Assembly: GCA_003586115.2 (NCBI GenBank)
Contig: QVOM02000073.1
Span: forward strand, 35,406,305 to 35,470,304
Direction: 5' to 3'
DNA length: 64,000 nucleotides
Source: Salvator merianae
Taxonomy: Eukaryota; Chordata; Lepidosauria; Squamata; Teiidae
The notes under the pieces were generated by a model, which was not told where the DNA came from, searched no databases, and saw only the letters and a list, made by a program, of their open reading frames with translations. Each line of letters opens with the position of its first letter. Position 1 is the first letter of the stretch. Below, piece by piece: positions 58,673 through 64,000 of this stretch. Made by a program: the position numbers and the translations under genes.

Positions 58673-60699
58673 TTAGACTCCTAGGATAATCTGCTCCTGT
58701 GCTAGAACACAGGAAGCTTTGCAGAAGCAGCTTTCAGACTTCATTGAGGACTCAGCAGACGAGCTCTGAGCAGAGGCCAACACAGTGTGGCATAGTAATA
58801 ACGGGAAAAACGTCAGAGACGAGCCTACTAACTACTTCCCGCCTACACTGACAAGGAAAGCATGTGACAGGAGCCAAGGCTAGAGCCCTTGCTGCACTTT
58901 CATCAGAGGTCAAGGTACAAGTACAAAAGCACAACTTCAGTCATTTTCCAAAGAAATCACATGCCTCTCTCTGCTTTACTCCAGATTTCAGTCCTTAGAC
59001 ACACAAAGGGCAATCCAAAGATTAAGATTACCTCCAAGCAACACAGAAGAGACCTGCAGCAGCAAGCAAAGAGCAACTCATTATGTTTAATTAACTTAAT
59101 ACCCTTTCCAAATTACATATCAATATAACTGCAGTACCCAACTATGCATACTGAAGACACTCCTGCCTCTCCAAAATTCAGTTAGTTCACTCACAGGCCT
59201 TTTCATATCCACCCCACCCCACAACTGTTTCAATTACATTTCAAAAGTTATAGTTTTAGAAAGCAAGATATGTCTTTGGTCCCAACACTAAGGCACACAA
59301 TATATTATTCTTTTTAAGCAGGCAGGCACCATACAATGGGTGCCAGCAGCAGACTTCTTCATCCACACAGAAAGACACCCAGAACATTTGGTGCAATCTT
59401 TTAAACTTTTAAGTCTCAAAAATGTCTTCCACCACCACCACCAAAAATGTCCAACTTATTTTTACAGATCCAGCACAGGGTTTCATAATTGCTTTCTTTT
59501 TTCTGGCATTACATAAACAAATCTTTGCAAGGTGGAAAATACAAACCCTGCTTACAAAATATTCTGCTCTCAGTTCTTAATCAAGCTGTCAGGATCTACT
59601 CCTTAATTCTCTTCAAAGTCCTCACTGCCAGCATATCCCATGATCAACTGGTAAGCTCCAGCACCAGTGCTGGAACAGAGGTGCTCAGACTCCTCGAGTC
59701 TAGCTTGGAGCAAGTCCAGCCTGGTTCTCTCTGGCACATAAACACATATGAACCAGACAGGAATGAGGTGGATGGAGATCAGGATACTATTGCTTGTTTA
59801 GGACCCAAACACAGCAGACTTTCCTCCACACTCTTAAAAGCCACTAAATAAAGAAACGCAGAACAGAGGAAAGGAGGCAGAAGTGGAACCTGACATACTC
59901 CAAATCAAACCTGTTTGGTAATCTCTGCTTTATAAGAGAACAAGAGAGCAAAAGAGGGTTGGTTAGAACAGTAACCATGGAAAACTCTTTGCAATTGCAA
60001 CAGGCTCTGTGCGTGAGAAATGCATGACGGTCTTGCAGCACACACTGACTCTATAGCCTCTCTCTCGCTCCCCATGGAAAAGAATGCAGCCCGCTGCCCT
60101 TCCAGCAGGCACACGCTCGTGATCAAGCAAGGGCTGCCAAGAAATCTTTAATCTGATTTTAACATGCAACCCAGTCCAAAAGGAGCAGCGAATTGCAAAG
60201 TTGCTTATTTGCAGCAACTAAGACCTCCTGCTCTTCCCCTTCTATGCTCTCCCTCACTCCAAAGCTGCAGATACCTAGCCAGCAACCCGCATGAGTCACA
60301 CATGAAGCCCAAGAAATTAGAGCTCCCGCCTGTAAATCCCCAGCAGAAAAGGAAAAGAAGTGTTGGGGGGGGGGGGGAGACGCCGGCACCGATCTATTCT
60401 TGCTGCTCCACAATCAAACTGTATTATAATGCTGCCGGTTCTGCCTCCGCGCTGGAGAAAGGAAAAAAACAACAGCCGCACTTCTAAACAGCAAGCGGCC
60501 CAAAGAAAGAGGCAGGGGGGTTAAAATATACACTAGAAAAAATTCTGTTCCTTTTTACTTTCTCAACTGCATCCTTGCCCTTCTCCATCCCTGCAAAACG
60601 CAGAGCAAAACACTCTGACAGACAGAACAGCAGTATTTTTGGAGGGGCAGGGAATGGAGGTGACTGCAACGCTAGCAAAGAAACGTTGCAAAAGCAAGG
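58673..60699. other. Promoter-proximal intron, unannotated
   Basis: No gene recognised. In mammals MIR378A lies in this promoter-proximal part of the intron. I found no copy of the conserved mature miR-378 sequence here. Confidence 0.5.
60365..60377. repeat. G13 homopolymer
   Basis: An uninterrupted run of 13 G. A similar G11 run is at 233-243. Confidence 0.85.
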
Positions 60700-61795
60700 C
60701 GCCTCGCTTGCTATTTGGGGCACCGGCGACAGCGTGACCCACTAGTCCACGTGCGAGTGGTGCTGAAAAGTGTTCGGGCTGCTGGAGTTTCTCTCTTCCT
60801 TTCCTTCCTCTAGCAGGAAAACGGGGGGGAGGGAGCAGCAAGAGGCTGCGGGGGAAGACGAGGGGGGGCCACCCGCAACTAGGTCTTGCCGTGGGAACGC
60901 TACGTATTCTCTTCTTCCGCCGGCTCGTCGCTAAGTGCTATACGCCGTAGAGAGAGGAGAAGCCGCCAGCGCTGCCGGCTGCTGCATCTTTCCTCCGCCG
61001 GCTCCCTCCCCATGACCCTTCCTTCTGTGTGCTGTCTAAAGGGGCCCAGAGCCCCGCACAAACAGTCCCCGGCTCTGTAGTCTCAGATACATTGAAAGCT
61101 GTCAGGAGGATGGCCGGGCACGAAGCTCTTCGTTCTCTTCCGTCGGCGCACAAGAAGAAACGAGGAAAGGAACCGCTAAATGAAAAAGTCTTTGCACACA
61201 CGCACACTGACAGACCCGCTTTCCCGCCCTCCGAAATGTATAAGCGGCGGCTAACCACTGCCAGCGGAGGATCTAAGCCGGCGCGATAGCAGCAACACTC
61301 TTGTCTCTGCACGGCTGGGTCTCTTACACCTCAGACTCCCAAGTTGGTCTAAGCAAGCCCCCTCGCCAGTCCCCTTCTGGCTCCCCAAATCCTATGCTTC
61401 TTTCTCTGTCACAAACCCCGGCGCAAGTCAAGTCAGGAATCCCTGCATCGCAGCCTCCGCCGCATACGACGGATCCAGGGTCCTGAACCCCCCAATGCCT
61501 TGGTGCAAAGCAGACCCCGAGACCCTTGCACCTCTCCCCCCTCCCTAATTTTCTGGCACAGAACGGATCTGGGGGTGCCTGAGTCTCAGCTGCCCCTCGG
61601 TTCCTGAGTCTTTGCAGTGCATGGTGCATCGAGGGACCCCCCCTGCACCCCAGGACTGGAAGGGTTTTTTTTTTCTTTGCTGGAAGCTGCACAGTCCCTT
61701 CGCCTTCCCCGCCGTGTCCTGGAGCCGCTGACACCGCACAGCGCGTGCTCGCTCCGGACATGCCGCCGGCTGCTCCGCCTCGAGGCCGCCCAGAG

Positions 61796-61801
61796 CCCTA
61801 C
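61796..61801 (-). other. 5' splice donor of PPARGC1B intron 1
   Basis: On the minus strand the exon ends ...AGCCAG and the intron begins GTAGGG, a good match to the U1 consensus (CAG|GTRRG). It sets the exon 1 boundary after codon 28. The reading frame stays open past the donor, but the downstream translation loses all resemblance to PGC-1beta, which supports splicing here. Confidence 0.85.
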
Positions 61802-61885
61802 CTGGCTGTCGGTGAGATAGTTGAAGACGAAAGAGGAGAGCTCTTCATCCAGAAGCGCGCTGCAGTCCGGTCCCGGCTCCGCCAT
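61802..61885 (-). CDS. PPARGC1B: PGC-1beta coactivator, first coding exon (partial gene)
   Basis: PGC-1beta is a nuclear transcriptional coactivator of nuclear receptors (ERR, PPAR) and NRF1 that drives mitochondrial biogenesis and oxidative metabolism. This exon gives 28 codons beginning MAEPGPDCSALLDEELSSF and ending in NYLTDSQ. The block ALLDEELSSF..NYL matches the conserved extreme N terminus of vertebrate PGC-1beta, part of the acidic activation domain. The exon ends in CAG followed by the donor GTAGGG, and 84 nt leaves phase 0, as in the mammalian gene. The ATG at 61885 was chosen because it has A at -3 and G at +4. The same frame stays open for about 100 codons upstream but contains no ATG. 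The first residues (MAEPGPDCS) differ from the mammalian MAGNDCG and are two longer. Exon 2, with the PELDLS-type activation motif, was not found, so the rest of the gene should lie left of position 1. Confidence 0.9.
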
Positions 61886-61888
61886 CTT
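61878..61888 (-). promoter_or_regulatory. YY1-like motif overlapping the start codon
   Basis: On the minus strand the start codon lies in AAGATGGCGGA, which matches the YY1 consensus AANATGGCGGC except at its last base. Many TATA-less vertebrate promoters carry this element just downstream of the transcription start, overlapping the initiator ATG. If it functions so here, the 5' UTR is probably short. Binding is inferred from sequence only. Confidence 0.5.
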
Positions 61889-61975
61889 CCCGCTCCTCCG
61901 GCAACAGCACGAACCAGCATGCGGCAACAGCCAGCAGCACTCAGTCAGGAACCAGCCAAGCCGGGCAGCCGGCAA

Positions 61976-62067
61976 GGCGGGGCCTGGAGCCCGCCGCCGG
62001 TGCCGAGGAGGCGGGGCTGAGGGGACAGAGGAGGAGGAGGCGTGGCTCCCGCCACGGGAGGCGGGGC
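61976..62067 (+). promoter_or_regulatory. Cluster of four GC boxes upstream of PPARGC1B
   Basis: Three perfect GGCGGGGC motifs start at 61976, 62010 and 62060, and a variant GGCGTGGC starts at 62039. All are in the same orientation, with spacings of 34, 29 and 21 bp. They lie 90-180 bp upstream of the start codon and fit Sp/KLF-family binding sites of a TATA-less promoter. The repeated context GAGGCGGGGCT suggests local tandem duplication. Confidence 0.65.
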
Positions 62068-62650
62068 TGGGGTTGGCCTCGGATAGCAGGCAAAGGAGAA
62101 GAAGGAAAAAGAGGGCGTCGTCGTGTTTCCTGCGGCGGCGACGGACGGCGGAGGATGAGAGGCTCGCGCTGCCCGGGGTCGGAGGCACGCGGTATTCGAC
62201 TGGAAGCGCATGAGGCGCCGCGCGCGCGGCCTGCTGGACTGGCCCGTCCGTCTGACTCTCGGAGGCGAGCAGTGAAGTTGCGACGGGGCGAGAAGGCGCC
62301 GTTGAAGGGAAGGTGCAGACGACCTCCAGGGTATCATCACATTCTCTGTATAAGCAACCAGGAACACTACTTAATTCTACCTAAATAAAATGTTGCATCT
62401 TTTCCTGGTGGACGGGCGCGGGGGCGATTTCGTGGCCCTAAGCGAAAGCCTTCTCTTTCATTACCAGGAAGAGGAAGAGTCTTTTTCTCTCAGCTTCCCC
62501 ACCTTCGCCTCGTCGTTGCTTGCAGAGTGTGTGTTGAAACCTGAGAGACAGTTACCCCGCCTGGCGCGGAGCTGGTGGGATGACACTAGCGTCGCCACCG
62601 AGCGTTCTCGTTCCTGTGAGGTTCCTCATAATCCATCAAGAGCTCGGATC

Positions 62651-64000
62651 CGTGAAGGGTTCGGTCACAAAAAAACAAAAAAAAGTCCCTGCGCTTATCT
62701 TCCTACGCCCATCAGTTAATGAGAAAAGAAATTGCATATGAAAATGGTCAAATCAGAAAGAATTAAGGTAAATTTCTTCCGGAACTCTGGAGAGGCGAGG
62801 CAGCGGTATAACTGAAAGGCTAACTCTTTCTTACTGCAAACTGGGAGCCGTCTTATTGTGAATCAGAAAAAAAGGCTTTCGTTGCCCCATTCCCCGCCTT
62901 TCCTTCCCCATGGGCCCAATCTGTGCGGTTTGCTGTGTACAGTCACTTTCAAAGCAAAGTAACAAAACTTTCAGGGTATATTTCCTTCTCTGAATGTCCA
63001 GTGCCCTGTGAGCTTCTCATGTGCCCTTGCTTTCTAAGAATCCCCAAATTTTCTTGCATACAGATATAGGATCTTAAGGAGGCTGAACTGTCCTACTTTG
63101 TTTCTGACAGCTTTGTCATTTCTTTCTTTTCTTTTTTTTTAAGGACACAGTATGGAAAGTTCTCTAAAACAAAGAAGGTAAAAGAAAGTGCTTTTCTTCG
63201 TAACAAAAGCTTTCCAGTGTTTCAACTAAGGTCCCACAGTGTTGACCTACATGATAATGGGCAGCCCCCTCGATATGCTTCTCCTTAACCTCCTTAAACT
63301 CTCGTTTGAGAGTTTTCCGTGACACTCATCCCAAAGCATTCTTTCAACTAGTCAGATATTATTAGTAGCCAAAGATGCTATTCTTTGTCATGCTGTATAC
63401 AGACACCCGCTAAAACCCAGGAATACCCTGGCACTCTTGACTGTGGTAATCCCAACATAGTCCTGGGGATGTAGAGGCAAAATCCTGGGATATCAGTATT
63501 GCAGGATAAAGAACTCTAAACCTGGGTTTTTCTGCATAGTGATATAACTTAACGTGTCTGGTGCTTGCGTCCAAGTTTTTTCCAAATGAAAATGCCCACT
63601 GCGTAAGTGCATGAGCAAAACCTGGATAAAAATATCCACTGCGCAAGTATGGGGGCAGGCAGGGGCAGAATGGTAAGGGCCAGACTTGCCCCGGGATATC
63701 TGGAGGCAGCTTCAGTGTTTCAAATACATTCTGATTCTATCCTTGGTATGCAGGGGGCCTCCTTTTGCCCTGTACGTCATGCAGCAAAAAATTCTGGGCT
63801 GTCAATGAACCCAGGAAGAAACTCTTCCCATGGAGTTTTCTCAGACTGGGAAAGATGAGCAGCAGTATGCAACTCATACTACATTTGTATTGTTTAACAA
63901 AGCCAGGATACACTCAAGCTTCAGCCTGGGTTCAACTGAAATTCTAAAGGACCCTGGAGAAAAGCTGGAAGAATCAAACTTCTGTCAAGGAAGAAAACTT
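62651..64000. other. Upstream intergenic DNA
   Basis: CpG content drops after about 62.65 kb. No gene recognised up to the window end. A short imperfect direct repeat, CACTGCGTAAGTGCATG and CACTGCGCAAGTATGGG, lies at about 63597-63651. Confidence 0.5.

Larger units (their letters stand above)
1..61801 (-). other. PPARGC1B: PPARGC1B intron 1 (5' part, at least 61.8 kb)
   Basis: All sequence left of the exon 1 donor lacks any recognisable further PGC-1beta exon on the minus strand: no PELDLS motif, no LXXLL-bearing acidic exon, no RS or RNA-recognition exon. In mammals intron 1 of this gene is also very long and hosts the microRNA MIR378A near its start. The interval consists of decayed transposons, microsatellites and unannotated single-copy-looking DNA, listed separately. 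A short diverged exon 2 could have been missed by eye. Confidence 0.7.
60700..62650. promoter_or_regulatory. CpG island spanning the PPARGC1B promoter and exon 1
   Basis: CpG dinucleotides are abundant from about 60.7 to 62.65 kb and densest at 60.85-62.3 kb, in sharp contrast with the CpG-poor AT-rich intron. The island covers exon 1, the presumed 5' UTR to its right, and about 1 kb of intron to its left. This is typical of a housekeeping-type vertebrate promoter kept unmethylated in the germ line. The exact transcription start cannot be read from the sequence. No TATA box sits at a sensible distance upstream of the ATG. Confidence 0.85.

Noticed and set aside
59711..59719. CTGGACTTG on the minus strand, identical to nucleotides 2-10 of miR-378a-3p, at about the expected distance from exon 1
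   Set aside because: The next bases do not continue the mature sequence, and the flanks do not fold into a precursor-like hairpin. A 9-base match over this interval is not improbable.
61586..62188. 200-codon minus-strand frame covering exon 1
   Set aside because: It opens with GTG, not ATG, and runs through the splice donor. Only codons 1-28 of PGC-1beta within it are supported; the rest is GC-rich open frame.
1..64000. CRISPR arrays, bacterial operons, rRNA or snRNA genes
   Set aside because: No regularly spaced repeats, no ribosome-binding-site-led gene strings, and no recognisable U-RNA, 5S, 7SK or rRNA sequence. The window is vertebrate nuclear DNA.

Overview
The window is vertebrate nuclear DNA with no operons and one recognisable host gene. 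The mix of interspersed repeats (an L2-like LINE, MIR-like and tRNA-derived SINEs with A and B boxes, short palindromic DNA transposons, AC/AT microsatellites) points to a sauropsid, most likely a squamate reptile. That assignment is inference; nothing here fixes the species.

Host gene. A CpG island at about 60.7-62.65 kb holds the first coding exon of PPARGC1B (PGC-1beta) on the minus strand, at 61802-61885. It has 28 codons, a strong Kozak context and a canonical GT donor. The conserved N-terminal block LLDEELSSF..NYL identifies it. Everything to the left, at least 61.8 kb, is best read as PPARGC1B intron 1, because I could not find exon 2 (the acidic PELDLS-type region). To the right lie the GC-box-rich promoter and upstream intergenic DNA.

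Repeat layout. The intron is dominated by decayed transposons. The most conspicuous is a family of non-autonomous DNA elements of about 220-660 bp (here 'family A'). Its terminal inverted repeat is close to GGGCCTNTTTGCACT, and copies lie at 7.2, 17.5, 19.0, 20.7, 45.6, 52.6, 54.2, 56.0, 56.9 and 58.1 kb. Four copies are flanked by identical 3-bp duplications, which suggests a PIF/Harbinger-type element. Several carry hairpins whose stem sequences differ between copies while base pairing is kept. A second palindromic family ('family B', TIR close to GGCTGCATCCAG) occurs at 0.5, 28.6 and 40.3 kb, perhaps also 4.1 kb. A near-perfect palindrome with TA ends (mariner-like) sits at 22.3 kb. A dead L2-like LINE with reverse transcriptase remnants spans about 33.8-35.2 kb, and 3' fragments of related LINEs are at 4, 22.7, 36.5 and 43.4 kb. 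An LTR-like segment with a TATA box is at 29.2-29.85 kb.

Signals not explained by ordinary repeats are: (i) a coding-like open frame of about 94 codons on the minus strand at 52.14-52.42 kb, which I cannot identify; (ii) a compact promoter-like cluster (two CCAAT boxes, a full palindromic CRE and a GC box in 46 bp) at 48.08-48.12 kb, in a locally CpG-rich stretch inside the intron; and (iii) a weak inverted repeat at 6.86-6.92 kb resembling the outer arms of the miR-378 precursor, which mammals carry in this same intron.
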